64,000 nt of DNA, taken from Rhodobium gokarnense (GTDB lineage: Bacteria > Pseudomonadota > Alphaproteobacteria > Rhizobiales > Rhodobiaceae). A program made the position numbers and the translations under genes. Position 1 is the first letter of the stretch; each line of letters begins with the position of its first letter. Below, one piece after another: positions 8,029-17,727 of this stretch. A model generated the notes under the pieces. It saw only the letters and a program-made list of their open reading frames with translations. It was not told the DNA's origin and searched no databases. The stretch spans positions 186,001 to 250,000 of the forward strand of contig NZ_JAOQNS010000006.1 of the NCBI RefSeq assembly GCF_025961475.1, given 5' to 3'.

Positions 8029-8435
8029 CGTTTACTCCACACTTCTCAACGACCGCGGCGAATACGCCCCTGAATTGGTTCGCGATGTTGCGACTGGGGG
8101 GTTGATTGTCTGTAATCATGTGCATCCCCATCGCCGAATATAGTGATAGGCTCTGAAAGTTCCGTTAATTCCGAAAAAGTCTATGTATACGGGCGGAAAA
8201 CCTCGGCTTTGCGGTATTCAGGACCGCAGGAAGCCTTGCCCCGGGGGCTCCCGAAGGGGGGCTTTCGGGCGCCCCGGCCGCCCCATCCGATGGTCCTGTT
8301 GACGCTGTTGGGGCTCTCGCCTAAGGGTGAGGTCGAGGGCCCGTTCGGCCCCGGAAACCCTCGCCGCCGCGGCACCGGCCGGAAGGGCGGGGCAAGACAA
8401 GAGCAACGGGCCTTTCCCGGTGGGAGAAACAGAAA
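8029..8435. other. Non-coding gap between cheY and the MaoC gene, with a long hairpin
   Basis: 407 bp between divergent genes. The first half is AT-richer and would hold the cheY promoter. At 8241-8277 a two-part stem is visible: CCGGGG/CCCCGG (8241-8246, 8272-8277) and CCCGAA/TTCGGG (8250-8255, 8264-8269). It has no T run and may be a leader structure for the gene at 8436. No convincing small gene is present. Confidence 0.45.
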
Positions 8436-8897
8436 GTGCTGGAACTCAGAACTTTATTTTACGAAGATCTTTCCGTCGGCATGACGGAAACCTTCATCAA
8501 GACCGTGTCCGCCTCCGACGTGGTCGGTTTTGCCGAGGTCTCCGGCGACCGCAACCCGATACATCTTTCCGAACATTTTGCCGCGCGCACGCCCTTCAAG
8601 AGCCGCATCGCCCACGGCCTCTACACCGCCAGCCTGATCTCGGCCGTGCTCGGCACGCGGCTGCCGGGGCCGGGCGCGATCTACCTGTCCCAGAGCCTCA
8701 ACTTCAAGGCGCCGGTCCATATCGACGACGAGGTCGTCGTCACGGTGGAGGTCATCGAACTCCTGGAGCGCGGCCATCGCGCGCGGCTCCATTGCGAGTG
8801 CCATGTCGGCGAGACGCTGGTGCTCGACGGCGAGGCGATGGTCAAGGTACCCTCGCGCACCGCGCGCCCGCTCGGCTCCAGGCCGCTGGCCACCTGA
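8436..8897 (+). CDS. MaoC-family (R)-specific enoyl-CoA hydratase
   Basis: 153 aa from a GTG at 8436; upstream GGGAGAAACAGAAA serves as the ribosome site. A single hot-dog fold. FAEVSGDRNPIHLSEHFA (about 30-47) contains the Asp and His that activate water in this family, followed by the conserved SRIAHGLYTASLIS segment. The enzyme hydrates trans-2-enoyl-CoA to (R)-3-hydroxyacyl-CoA, usually feeding polyhydroxyalkanoate or fatty-acid metabolism. No PHA gene is adjacent, so the pathway is open. Length and motif are normal for the family. Confidence 0.88.
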   Translation: MLELRTLFYEDLSVGMTETFIKTVSASDVVGFAEVSGDRNPIHLSEHFAARTPFKSRIAHGLYTASLISAVLGTRLPGPGAIYLSQSLNFKAPVHIDDEVVVTVEVIELLERGHRARLHCECHVGETLVLDGEAMVKVPSRTARPLGSRPLAT

Positions 8898-9025
8898 GCA
8901 CGGCCGATGCCCGGTCGATGACGCCAGGCACTTGACGCCGATCCGGTGAGGCGGCAGGGTCGCGCCGCCGCAAGGGCCTATGGGAAAGTGATCTTTCCGC
9001 GGCGCAACAGGATCCGAAATTTTTC

Positions 9026-10027
9026 ATGGAAGATGTCGGCAACGCCTCAAAGGGTCGGTTCGTCCATGCCGCCGGGCTGGATGCCGTTCCGGCTGCGGTC
9101 AAGGGCGGCGTCGTCGCCATCGGCAATTTCGACGGCGTCCACCGCGGCCACCAGGCGGTGCTGGAGCGCGCCGTCACGATCGCCCGCGACAAGGGCGTGC
9201 CCGCGCTCGCCATGACCTTCGAGCCCCATCCGCGCCGCGTCTTCCGCCCCGACCTGCCGCTCTTCCGCCTGACGCCGCCGAACGCCAAGGCGCGGGTCAT
9301 CGAGGCGATCGGGCTCGACGGCGTCGTCGTCGTCCCCTTCGACCGGGATTTCGCCGCCGTCTCGGCCGAGGACTTCATCGAGGACATCCTGCTGGAGCGC
9401 CTGAAGGCGAGCCACGTGGTCGTCGGCTACAACTTCCATTTCGGCAAGGGCCGGGCCGGCTCGCCGAGTTTTTTGGAGGAGGCCGGAACGCGCTTTGGCT
9501 TCGGCGTTACCGTCGCGGACGCCTTCGGCGACGAGGGCGGCGCCAGCATTTCCTCAAGCCGCGTGCGCGCCGCATTGGAAGAGGGCGACGTGACGGGCGC
9601 CGCCAGCCTCCTCGGCTATCGCTGGTTCATCGAGGAGGAAATCGTCCACGGCGACAAGCGCGGCCGCGAACTCGGCTTTCCGACCGCCAACATGAAGCTT
9701 CCCGGCGACTGCGGCCTTGCCCACGGCATCTATGCCGTGCGGATGCGCGTCGACGGCGTCCTCTATGACGGGGCGGCAAGCTATGGCCGCCGCCCGACCT
9801 TCGGCGACGGCATCCCGCTGCTGGAAGTTTTCCTGTTCGATTTCGACGGCGACCTTTACGGCAAGACCGTCGACGTCACCTTCGTCTCCTACTTGAGGGC
9901 GGAGGAAAAGTTCGACAGCATCGAGGCGCTGATCGCCCAGATGACCCGTGACACCGAAGAGGCGCGCATGGTGCTGTCCGGGCTGGCGCCGTTGTCGGCG
10001 CTCGATGCCGCCCTTGCGTTTTCCTGA
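9026..10027 (+). CDS. ribF: Bifunctional riboflavin kinase/FAD synthetase
   Basis: 333 aa from an ATG. The N-terminal FMN adenylyltransferase domain has GNFDGVHRGH at 33-42, the HxGH-type nucleotide-binding motif, then SSSRVRAAL. The C-terminal riboflavin kinase domain has GRELGFPTANM at 213-223. Together they convert riboflavin to FMN and FAD. In many alphaproteobacteria ribF precedes ileS and lspA; here TrkH and a glycosyltransferase lie between, so the neighbourhood is rearranged. Length is standard. Confidence 0.96.
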   Translation: MEDVGNASKGRFVHAAGLDAVPAAVKGGVVAIGNFDGVHRGHQAVLERAVTIARDKGVPALAMTFEPHPRRVFRPDLPLFRLTPPNAKARVIEAIGLDGVVVVPFDRDFAAVSAEDFIEDILLERLKASHVVVGYNFHFGKGRAGSPSFLEEAGTRFGFGVTVADAFGDEGGASISSSRVRAALEEGDVTGAASLLGYRWFIEEEIVHGDKRGRELGFPTANMKLPGDCGLAHGIYAVRMRVDGVLYDGAASYGRRPTFGDGIPLLEVFLFDFDGDLYGKTVDVTFVSYLRAEEKFDSIEALIAQMTRDTEEARMVLSGLAPLSALDAALAFS

Positions 10028-10102
10028 AAACCTCCCTTTGCATCAGGAACCACCGCCGCATATAGACGGTTTTAGCAATTGTGCGGGGGCGACCCCGAAC
10101 GC

Positions 10103-10130
10103 TGCCGCGCGCGGTGCGCCGTGCGCGGCA
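10103..10130 (+). terminator. Hairpin between ribF and trkH
   Basis: TGCCGCGC (10103-10110) pairs with GCGCGGCA (10123-10130) across a 12-nt loop. There is no T run. It lies 17 nt before the trkH start, so it may act as a leader structure rather than a terminator. Confidence 0.3.
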
Positions 10131-10147
10131 TCCCTGAAGGGCTCCTG

Positions 10148-11590
10148 ATGAACGTCCGGCCGATCTTCTTCATCCTCGGCTTTCTCTATTTCGGCCTCGC
10201 CACGGCGATGATCGTGCCGGCGATCGTCGACGTCGCCGTCGGCAACCCGGACTGGATCGCCTTCGTCGCCTCGGCGCTGTTCACCGGAGCCATCGGCCTC
10301 CTCCTGGCGCTCTCCTTCCACCGGGAACTGGTCGAGGGCCTCAGCATCCGCCAGGCCTTCCTGCTGACGACGCTCGCCTGGACGACGCTGCCGGCCTTCG
10401 GCGCGCTGCCCTTCCTCGGCCTCGGCATTTCCTACGCCGATGCCGCCTTCGAGGCGGTCTCCGGCATCACTACCACCGGCTCCACCGTCCTCGACCATCT
10501 GGAACAGCAGCCGCCGGGGCTGCTCCTGTGGCGCTCGATCCTGCAATGGCTCGGCGGCATCGGCATCATCGTCATGGCGATCGTGCTGCTGCCATACCTT
10601 CGGGTCGGCGGCATGCAGCTCTTCCAGACCGAAAGTTCCGACCGCAGCGAAAAGATCGTGCCGCGCGCCGGCGATTTCGTGCGGTTGCTCGCCGGCGTCT
10701 ACCTGCTTCTGACGGCGCTGTGCGCGCTCGCCTACCGGGCCTCGGAGATGACCTGGTTCGACGCCATCAACCACGCCATGACGACGCTGTCGACGGGCGG
10801 CTTTTCCACCCACGACGCCTCCTTCGGCTATTTCACCGAACCGGCGACGGCGTGGTTCGCGGTCCTCTTCATGTTCCTCGGCGGCGTGCCGTTCACGCTG
10901 ATCATCCAGGCCGTGCGCGGCCGCCCGCTCGCCCTGTGGCGCGACCCGCAGGTGATCACGCTGTTCCGCTTCCTCGTCATCGTCTCGCTGTTCGGCGCCC
11001 TTTTCCTCGTCTTCACCCACCGCTTCGAGCTGCTCGACGCGCTGCTGATGGCGGCCTTCAATTTCACCTCGGTGGTGACGACGACCGGCTTTTCCTACCA
11101 GGACTACACGCTCTGGGGCGCGCCCATCGTCGGCACGGTCTTCATGCTCACCTTCGTCGGCGGCTGTACCGGCTCCACGGGCGGTGGCATCAAGATCTTC
11201 CGCTTCATCGTCTTTGCCGGCACGTTGCGGCACCATCTGAGGGTGATGGTGCGGCCGCACCGGGTCGTCTCCGAGCATTACAACAACGTCCGCCTGACGC
11301 CCGACATCGTCACCTCGGTGCTTGCCTTCCTCGTTGCCTATCTCGGCCTCGTCGGCGTCTTCACGGTGATCCTGACACTGCTCCACCTCGACCTGGTCAC
11401 CGCGCTCACCGGTGCCGCCCAGGCGATCGGCAATGTCGGCCCCGGCCTTGGCGACGTCATCGGCCCGTCCGGCAATTTCGCCCCGCTCTCCGACGGCGCC
11501 AAATGGGTGCTGTCGGCGGCCATGCTGATGGGCCGGCTGGAGCTTTTTACCGTGCTGGTGATCTTCGATCCGGAATTCTGGTCGAACTGA
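10148..11590 (+). CDS. TrkH-family potassium uptake protein
   Basis: 480 aa from the ATG at 10148, chosen because the hydrophobic N-terminus (FFILGFLYFGLATAM) begins right after it. A polytopic inner-membrane protein. Four pore-loop regions are recognisable: SGITTTGSTVL, TTLSTGGFSTHD, TSVVTTTGFSYQDY and GCTGSTGGGIKIF. Each holds the Gly that lines the potassium filter. TrkH normally works with the cytoplasmic NAD-binding TrkA, which is not in this window. Convergent with the next gene, with a 15-bp gap. Confidence 0.92.
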   Translation: MNVRPIFFILGFLYFGLATAMIVPAIVDVAVGNPDWIAFVASALFTGAIGLLLALSFHRELVEGLSIRQAFLLTTLAWTTLPAFGALPFLGLGISYADAAFEAVSGITTTGSTVLDHLEQQPPGLLLWRSILQWLGGIGIIVMAIVLLPYLRVGGMQLFQTESSDRSEKIVPRAGDFVRLLAGVYLLLTALCALAYRASEMTWFDAINHAMTTLSTGGFSTHDASFGYFTEPATAWFAVLFMFLGGVPFTLIIQAVRGRPLALWRDPQVITLFRFLVIVSLFGALFLVFTHRFELLDALLMAAFNFTSVVTTTGFSYQDYTLWGAPIVGTVFMLTFVGGCTGSTGGGIKIFRFIVFAGTLRHHLRVMVRPHRVVSEHYNNVRLTPDIVTSVLAFLVAYLGLVGVFTVILTLLHLDLVTALTGAAQAIGNVGPGLGDVIGPSGNFAPLSDGAKWVLSAAMLMGRLELFTVLVIFDPEFWSN

Positions 11591-11605
11591 CCGGCGTCGC
11601 CGGAG

Positions 11606-12835
11606 CTACTTTCCCCGTCCGGGCAATGTGCCGGTGGCAACGTCGATCATGAGCTGGCGATGTGCCGGGACGAGGTTCTTCGCCGCATAGCGGTCGAGCG
11701 CCGTCTGCCGCGCGGCAAGGCGCAAGGGGCGTAGCTTCACCTGGTTCTCGATCGCCTCCTCGACGCGGGCCGCGAGCCTCTCGGTATCGAAGAAGTCGGT
11801 GAGGAGCCCGTTGAGGCCGTCGGCGATCACCTCGCGCACCGGCGGCGTGTCGGAGGCAACGATCAGCGCGCCGCAGGACATCGATTCAAGCATCGACCAG
11901 GAGAGCACGAACGGCACCGTCAGATAGACGTGGACGCTGGAGATCTGGATGACGCTGCGGAAGGTGGCGAAGGGAACGAGACCGAGGAAATGGACGCGCG
12001 ACGTGTCGAGGTCGAGCGTTTCCAGCGCGTGCTCCTTGTAGCTCTTGCCGTCCTTGCGCCTGGTGCCGTAGGCGACCCGGTCGTCGCCGACGATGACCGT
12101 GTGGAGGTTCGGGCGGTGCTTCTGCAGCCGCGCCACCGCCTCCATGAATTGCGGAAAGCCGCGATAGGGCTCCATGCCGCGGGCGACATAGGTGACGACC
12201 TCGTCCTTTGCCGTCAGCGTCACCCCGTCGACCTCCAGCGTCGCATCGCCGTCCGGCACCAGATAGTCGGTGTCGACGCCGTCATGGAGCACGCTGATGC
12301 GCGCCGTCAGGTGGTCGGGAAACTGCGAGAGCTGCCAGCGCGTCGGCGAGACGCCCCAGTCCATCTGGGCGATGTCCATCAGGATCGGTGCGTTGCGCAT
12401 CCTGGTGCGGGCGTCAGAGTCTTCCGAACGGTCGCCATCATCGAGGAAGTCCGCATCGGAACCGCGCGGCTGATAATACCATTCGAAATAGGAGAGGAGC
12501 TTCGTGTCGGGCCACAGCTCGCGCAGGAACAGCGCCGGCCCCCAGCCGGAATGGGCACAGACGATGTCCGGCCGCCAGCCGCGCTGCTTCAGGGGATAGA
12601 GCCCCTGGAATGCGGCCTGCGCCGTCAGGATCGCCGATTCCGTAGTTGCCGCGGCCGGATGGATCGCCTGGGTCACCTCCCGGTGCGGCTTGTAGTTCAC
12701 CCGGCTGATCGGAAAGGTCTGGCTGTTGGTGGCGAGCGTTCCCGCCACCATCTCGATACTCGTGTCGTCGGCGAGATACTGCATCAGCCGCCGGTACTGG
12801 CCGGGAAAATTGTTGTGCAGGAACAGAATGCGCAT
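11606..12835 (-). CDS. GT4-type glycosyltransferase
   Basis: 409 aa from the ATG at 12835, which has a GAAGGGGG ribosome site and begins MRILFLHNNFPGQY, the usual opening of this family. Longer in-frame forms lack similarity. A C-terminal GT-B domain is shown by VTYVARGMEPYRG and by SWSMLESMSCGALIVASDT, which carries the sugar-nucleotide-binding Glu region. It probably adds a hexose to an exopolysaccharide, lipopolysaccharide or other glycan; donor and acceptor cannot be read from sequence. No other polysaccharide gene is adjacent. Cytoplasmic, no signal peptide. Confidence 0.85.
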   Translation of the reverse strand: MRILFLHNNFPGQYRRLMQYLADDTSIEMVAGTLATNSQTFPISRVNYKPHREVTQAIHPAAATTESAILTAQAAFQGLYPLKQRGWRPDIVCAHSGWGPALFLRELWPDTKLLSYFEWYYQPRGSDADFLDDGDRSEDSDARTRMRNAPILMDIAQMDWGVSPTRWQLSQFPDHLTARISVLHDGVDTDYLVPDGDATLEVDGVTLTAKDEVVTYVARGMEPYRGFPQFMEAVARLQKHRPNLHTVIVGDDRVAYGTRRKDGKSYKEHALETLDLDTSRVHFLGLVPFATFRSVIQISSVHVYLTVPFVLSWSMLESMSCGALIVASDTPPVREVIADGLNGLLTDFFDTERLAARVEEAIENQVKLRPLRLAARQTALDRYAAKNLVPAHRQLMIDVATGTLPGRGK

Positions 12836-13183
12836 GCCGTGGCGGCCCCCTTCGCGATCGGGCTGCACCTTGCCGCGTTTTCGCGCCGCAATAAACCCCG
12901 CGGGCCGGCGAACGGGGCGAAACCAAAGCAAGGCTTTTCTTGGGGAGCCCCGGTTGGTAAAAGGCGCGCCATGAGCCCGATGAAAAACGCGATACGGCCG
13001 TTGCGGCCGCCGATTCGAATTACGCGCCCGGCCTTCGCCTGACCGCCGACAAAACGGCGCGCGAGGGACCGGGACCGAAAGAGCCGCGCCGCTGCCCGGC
13101 CGGGCTCTTCATTCGCCGCAAACGTCCACACTCCCGATGACAGGATGCGCGACAAAAAGCGCATCGCCGAAAGCGACCCCGCA
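12836..13183. other. Non-coding gap between divergent glycosyltransferase and ileS
   Basis: 348 bp that must hold both promoters and the ileS leader. Near 13078-13110 AGAGCC and GGCTCT can pair. No gene, T-box or riboswitch motif that I can recognise is present. Confidence 0.4.
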
Positions 13184-16180
13184 ATGACCGATACGACCGA
13201 TACCCGGGACTATTCCAAGACCCTGTTCCTGCCGAACACCGAATTCCCCATGCGCGCCGGCCTGCCCAAGAAGGAGCCGGAAATCCTGAAGCGCTGGGAC
13301 GAGATGAACCTCTACCGGCGCCTGCGCGAAGAGGCCGCAGGCCGCGAGAAGTTCGTGCTCCACGACGGCCCGCCCTATGCGAACGGCAACATCCATATCG
13401 GCACGGCCCTCAACAAGGTGCTGAAGGACGTCATCACCCGCTCCATGCAGATGCTCGGCTACGATTCCAACTACGTGCCGGGCTGGGATTGCCACGGCCT
13501 GCCGATCGAATGGAAGATCGAGGAGCAGTACCGCGCCAAGGGCAAGAACAAGAACGACGTCCCGATCAACGAATTCCGCAAGGAATGCCGTGACTTCGCC
13601 GCCCACTGGATCACGGTGCAGTCGGGCGAGTTCCGCCGCCTCGGCGTCGAGGGCGACTTCGAGACGCCCTACACCACCATGGCCTTTTCCTCCGAGGCGC
13701 TGATCGCCAAGGAACTGATGAAGTTCGCCATGTCCGGCCAGCTCTATCGCGGCTCCAAGCCGGTGATGTGGTCGGTGGTGGAACACACCGCGCTCGCCGA
13801 GGCCGAGGTCGAGTACCACGACTACGAATCCGACACGATCTTCGTGAAGTTCCCGGTAACTCGCTTTGAAGGCGCACGCTTTATGAATGCGCAGGAGGAT
13901 GGCCTTTCTGGTATAGAATTCGTCGATGCTCTCGTGTCTTCTAGCGTTGTGATTTGGACGACGACTCCTTGGACGATCCCCGGCAACCGGGCGATCTCCT
14001 ATTCCTCGCGGATTGCCTATGGCCTCTACAGGGTGACGGCGGCGCCGGAAGAGAACTGGGCTAAGGCAGGCGATACCTATCTGCTCGCCGACAGTCTTGC
14101 CGACAAGGTCATGGCGTCTGCCCGGGTCGAGGGCTTCGAGCGGCTATGTGATGTTCGACCCTCTGAACTTTCCGCCATCACCTGCGCCCATCCGCTCGCC
14201 GATCTCGGCTACGATTTTTCCGTGCCGATGCTCGACGGCGACCACGTCACGGACGAGGACGGCACCGGCTTCGTCCACACCGCCCCCAGCCATGGCGGCG
14301 AGGACTTCGACATCTGGATGGAGAAGAAGGCCGAGATCGAGGAGAGGGGGATCTCGTCAAATATCCCCCATCCGGTCGACGCCGAAGGCTTCTTCACAAA
14401 GGACGCCCCGGGCTTCGAAGGCAGCCGGGTGATCGACCAGAACGGCAAGAAGGGCGACGCCAACAAGGTGGTGATCGAGAAGCTGGTGGAGGCCGGGGCG
14501 CTGATCGCCCGCGCGCGCCTGAAGCACCAGTACCCCCATTCCTGGCGGTCGAAAAAGCCGATCATCTTCCGCAACACCCCGCAATGGTTTGTCCACATGG
14601 ACCGGGACCTCGACGGTTTCGGTCTTAATGGCGGCGCTTCAACCGAAAAGGACACGCTCCGCACCCGCGCCCTGAACGCCATCGAGGACACCCGCTTCGT
14701 GCCGGCTGCCGGCAAGAACCGGCTCTACGGCATGATCCAGCATCGCCCGGACTGGGTGCTGTCGCGCCAGCGCGCCTGGGGCGTGCCGATCACGGTGTTT
14801 GTCAACAAGGAGACCGGCGAGATCCTGCAGGACCAGGAGGTCAACGATCGCGTCATCGCCGCGTTCGAAGAAGAGGGCGCCGATGCCTGGTTCGCCGATG
14901 GCGCCAGGGAGCGGTTCCTTGAAGGCCGCGTCGACGATCCGTCGGCCTGGGACAAGGTCAACGACATCCTCGACGTCTGGTTCGATTCCGGCTCGACCCA
15001 CGCCTTCTGCCTGGAGCAGCGCCCGGACCTCAAATGGCCCGCCGACGTCTATCTGGAAGGCTCCGACCAGCACCGCGGCTGGTTCCATTCCTCGCTGCTG
15101 GAGAGCTGTGGCACCCGCGGCCGGGCGCCCTACGACACGGTCATCACCCACGGCTTCACCATGGCCGAGGACGGCCGCAAGATGTCGAAGTCGCTCGGCA
15201 ACCAGGTGTTCCCCCAGGACGTCATCAAGGACAACGGCGCCGATATCCTCCGGCTCTGGGTGATGTCCACCGACTATGGCGAGGACCAGCGGATCGGCAA
15301 GGAGATCATCAAGACCAACGTCGATGCCTACCGCAAGCTCAGGAACACCCTGCGCTGGATGCTCGGCTCGCTCGCCCATTTCGAGGGCGAGGACGTCGAC
15401 ATTGCCGACATGCCGGAGCTGGAGCGGCTGATGCTGCACCGGCTGGTCGAGCTCGATGCCCTGGTCCGCAAGGCCTATAAGGACTTCGACTTCAAGCGCA
15501 TCGTCTCGACCCTCTTCAACTTCATGACGGTCGAACTGTCGGCGTTCTATTTCGACGTCCGCAAGGACGCGCTCTACTGCGATCCCTACTCCTCGACGCG
15601 CCGCAAGGCGTCGCTCTACGTCATCGACCAGCTTTTCGAGTGCCTCGTCACCTGGCTGGCGCCGATGCTGCCCTTCACCATGGAGGAGGCCTGGCTGTCG
15701 CGGTTCCCGGCCGAGGAGGAGACGGTTCACCTGCACCTCTTCCCCGAGGTGCCGGCCGACTGGCGCAACGACGACCTGGCGGCGAAATGGGCGAAGATCC
15801 GTGCCGTGCGCCGGGTCATCACCGGCGCGCTGGAGATCGAGCGCCGCGAAAAGCGCATCGGCTCCTCGCTGGAAGCCGCGCCGAAGGTGTTCATCTCCGA
15901 TGCCGGTCTGATCGTCGCCCTTGAGGGCGTCGACCTCGCCGAGGTCTCGATCACGTCGGGCATCGAGGTCGTCCAGGGCGAGGGGCCGCACGATGCGTTC
16001 CGCCTTGATGACGTCGCCGGCGTCTCGGTCGTGCCGGCAAAGGCGGAAGGCACCAAATGCGCCCGCTCCTGGAAGGTGCTGACCGACATCGGCGCCGATC
16101 CGGAGTGGCCGGACCTCAGCCCGCGCGACGCCGAGGCGATGCGCGAGTTCCAGGCCCGCGCTGCCGCTGCCGCGCAATGA
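13184..16180 (+). CDS. ileS: Isoleucyl-tRNA synthetase
   Basis: 998 aa using the ATG at 13184 ([14 protein letters not shown]); an ATG at 13145 would add 13 residues. Class I synthetase: HIGT at 71-74 is the HIGH motif, KMSKS is at 666-670, and [15 protein letters not shown] belongs to the CP1 editing domain that clears Val-tRNA(Ile). Bases about 13855-13980 use codons unlike the rest of the gene (ACT, CTT, TCT, ATA, TTT) and are lower in GC, within the editing domain, yet the frame is intact. The stop overlaps the lspA start by ATGA, so ileS-lspA-lipoprotein is an operon. Confidence 0.97.
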   Translation: MTDTTDTRDYSKTLFLPNTEFPMRAGLPKKEPEILKRWDEMNLYRRLREEAAGREKFVLHDGPPYANGNIHIGTALNKVLKDVITRSMQMLGYDSNYVPGWDCHGLPIEWKIEEQYRAKGKNKNDVPINEFRKECRDFAAHWITVQSGEFRRLGVEGDFETPYTTMAFSSEALIAKELMKFAMSGQLYRGSKPVMWSVVEHTALAEAEVEYHDYESDTIFVKFPVTRFEGARFMNAQEDGLSGIEFVDALVSSSVVIWTTTPWTIPGNRAISYSSRIAYGLYRVTAAPEENWAKAGDTYLLADSLADKVMASARVEGFERLCDVRPSELSAITCAHPLADLGYDFSVPMLDGDHVTDEDGTGFVHTAPSHGGEDFDIWMEKKAEIEERGISSNIPHPVDAEGFFTKDAPGFEGSRVIDQNGKKGDANKVVIEKLVEAGALIARARLKHQYPHSWRSKKPIIFRNTPQWFVHMDRDLDGFGLNGGASTEKDTLRTRALNAIEDTRFVPAAGKNRLYGMIQHRPDWVLSRQRAWGVPITVFVNKETGEILQDQEVNDRVIAAFEEEGADAWFADGARERFLEGRVDDPSAWDKVNDILDVWFDSGSTHAFCLEQRPDLKWPADVYLEGSDQHRGWFHSSLLESCGTRGRAPYDTVITHGFTMAEDGRKMSKSLGNQVFPQDVIKDNGADILRLWVMSTDYGEDQRIGKEIIKTNVDAYRKLRNTLRWMLGSLAHFEGEDVDIADMPELERLMLHRLVELDALVRKAYKDFDFKRIVSTLFNFMTVELSAFYFDVRKDALYCDPYSSTRRKASLYVIDQLFECLVTWLAPMLPFTMEEAWLSRFPAEEETVHLHLFPEVPADWRNDDLAAKWAKIRAVRRVITGALEIERREKRIGSSLEAAPKVFISDAGLIVALEGVDLAEVSITSGIEVVQGEGPHDAFRLDDVAGVSVVPAKAEGTKCARSWKVLTDIGADPEWPDLSPRDAEAMREFQARAAAAAQ

Positions 16181-16710
16181 CGGAGCCCCGCGATACCGAC
16201 CGCGCCCGGCGGGCGCGGTCGCTCGGCCTTGCGGTCCTGGTCTTCGGCCTGCTCGTCGACCAGATCCACAAATACTGGATGCTGCATGTCGTTGATATCG
16301 CGGAAAAAAGCCCGATCGCGGTGACCTCCTGGTTCAATCTGGTGCTGACCTGGAATCGCGGCGTCTCCTACGGCCTGTTCCAGCAGGACAGCCATTTCGG
16401 CCGCTGGGTTCTGATCGCCGTCACCGCCGTCGCCGGCGTGGTTTTCCTCCTCTGGCTCCTCAGGGCGACACGTTTTTTGCCGGCGATTTCCCTCGGCCTC
16501 GTCCTCGGCGGGGCGCTCGGCAACGGCATCGACCGGGTGTTCCGCGGCGCCGTCGCCGATTTCTTTCATTTTCACATCGGTCAATTCTCGTGGTATGTGT
16601 TCAACTTCGCGGACATATGGATTGTTGCGGGCGTCGTCGGTCTTCTGTACGACTCCCTCGTCGGCCGCCCGAAAGATGCCGCAAAGGACGGGCAAGAACC
16701 GACCGGCTAG
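16177..16710 (+). CDS. lspA: Signal peptidase II (lipoprotein signal peptidase)
   Basis: 177 aa. The ATG at 16177 overlaps the ileS stop (ATGA). Four membrane helices; VDQIHKYWM is in the first. The catalytic aspartates lie in GNGIDRV and FNFADIWI, both conserved. LspA cuts prolipoproteins before the lipidated Cys in the inner membrane. The next gene encodes a lipoprotein that would be its substrate. Length is at the usual size of 160-180. Confidence 0.95.
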   Translation: MTEPRDTDRARRARSLGLAVLVFGLLVDQIHKYWMLHVVDIAEKSPIAVTSWFNLVLTWNRGVSYGLFQQDSHFGRWVLIAVTAVAGVVFLLWLLRATRFLPAISLGLVLGGALGNGIDRVFRGAVADFFHFHIGQFSWYVFNFADIWIVAGVVGLLYDSLVGRPKDAAKDGQEPTG

Positions 16711-16774
16711 AACAGCGGCCTGCAATGGCGCGACGACTGTCGCGGCGCGGGCCGCCGGAATTGAGGATCGCCGG

Positions 16775-17473
16775 GTGACGGAGATACCGAGAGTGTTGCG
16801 TTTTCTGAAACCGCTTTGCCTGGTGGTCGGCGTCGGCATGCTTGCCGGCTGCAACAGCCTGTTGACGGGCTCCTCCGGTAGCTTCGACGACGGCACGCGC
16901 GCCGAAGAGGCGCCGGACACGGCCGTCGTCAACCGCATCATGGAAGGCCTCGGCGGCGTCAATCCGGACAACAAGCCGATCAACTATGCGCCGCGCTCGC
17001 CGCTGGCCATGCCCGCCTCCGAGACCGATCTGCCGCCGCCGGAAGACCCGGCCGCCGCGGAGGAAAAGGTCGCCAACTTCCCGGTCGACCAGGAAGAAAA
17101 GGACGCCGCACGGCGCCAGGCCGCCACCCTGAAGGAAATGGAGCGCCTGAAGAAGGACGAGGCGCCGCTCCTGACCAAGGAAGAGATCGAGGCCGGCCGC
17201 ATTTCCGGTGCCGGCGAAAAGGGCCGTCCGCGCAACTATCTGGAGCGCCTGCGCCAGAAGGAATCCATTTCCCCGCGCCTGACCCGCGCCGAAATGGACG
17301 GCCAGCGCGTCGACGTGCCGGACACGGACCTGGAACTCGATCCGGGCGAGGTGCCCGAGCGCCGCTATCTGGTCGAGCCGCCGAGCGACTTCCGCAAGCC
17401 GGCGCCGAACGCGCCGGTCGGCCCGCCGGAGAACAAGTCCAAGGTCAACAAGTGGCTCGGCGACCTGTTCTGA
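16775..17473 (+). CDS. Uncharacterised lipoprotein downstream of lspA
   Basis: 232 aa from a GTG at 16775, chosen because it gives a short basic N-terminus followed by a hydrophobic run and the lipobox LAGC with Cys26. The mature part is polar, Pro/Glu/Lys-rich and probably extended. It contains repeated acidic-basic segments such as EEKDAARRQAATLKEME and ends KVNKWLGDLF. No known domain is recognised. It follows lspA by 64 nt and is likely co-transcribed. The place is conserved in related genomes as far as I recall. Probably an outer-membrane-anchored periplasmic protein; function unknown. Confidence 0.75.
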   Translation: MTEIPRVLRFLKPLCLVVGVGMLAGCNSLLTGSSGSFDDGTRAEEAPDTAVVNRIMEGLGGVNPDNKPINYAPRSPLAMPASETDLPPPEDPAAAEEKVANFPVDQEEKDAARRQAATLKEMERLKKDEAPLLTKEEIEAGRISGAGEKGRPRNYLERLRQKESISPRLTRAEMDGQRVDVPDTDLELDPGEVPERRYLVEPPSDFRKPAPNAPVGPPENKSKVNKWLGDLF

Positions 17474-17536
17474 TCTCGCCCGGCCTTGCCGGTACGACCT
17501 GACCTTTCTCAAGTTCGCGTTTTTGTCCCGTGCGCC

Positions 17537-17563
17537 GGCGGCGTGCCCCGCCGGCACGCCGCC
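17537..17563. terminator. 11-bp perfect hairpin after the lipoprotein gene
   Basis: GGCGGCGTGCC (17537-17547) pairs with GGCACGCCGCC (17553-17563) around CCGCC, 64 nt past the lipoprotein stop. No T run follows, so it may be a 3' stability structure rather than a classic intrinsic terminator. Confidence 0.45.
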
Positions 17564-17650
17564 CTGTGGTCCGTTGCCGATCCGCCTAAAGATTACAATC
17601 GCGTAATGGTTATGGCAGGGCGTTTTCCGCCGCCTATATTGCTTTGAAAA

Positions 17651-17670
17651 CGCGCGCGGGAACGCGCGCG
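17651..17670 (+). other. 8-bp hairpin with GGAA tetraloop in the leader of the M16 gene
   Basis: CGCGCGCG (17651-17658), GGAA, CGCGCGCG (17663-17670). The loop fits the GNRA class. It lies 57 nt before the TTG start and just after an AT-rich stretch with a possible -10 (TATATT, 17635-17640), so it would be at the 5' end of the transcript. Confidence 0.35.
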
Positions 17671-17727
17671 CCTGCCGAAGACGACGGCCTTCGCCGCCGT
17701 CCGCCGAAACAGCCGAGAGGACCCGCC

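Noticed and set aside
10043-11386. Long minus-strand open frame opposite trkH
   Set aside because: Its predicted protein is low-complexity Asp/Glu/Arg/Gln sequence typical of the antisense of a GC-rich gene, while the plus strand encodes clear TrkH pore loops.
12836-13183. Possible T-box or attenuator leader before ileS
   Set aside because: No T-box core, no leader peptide with Ile runs, and such control is not expected in this group.
14639-16177. 512-codon minus-strand frame opposite ileS
   Set aside because: Shadow of ileS; no family motifs and a plus-strand KMSKS synthetase covers it.
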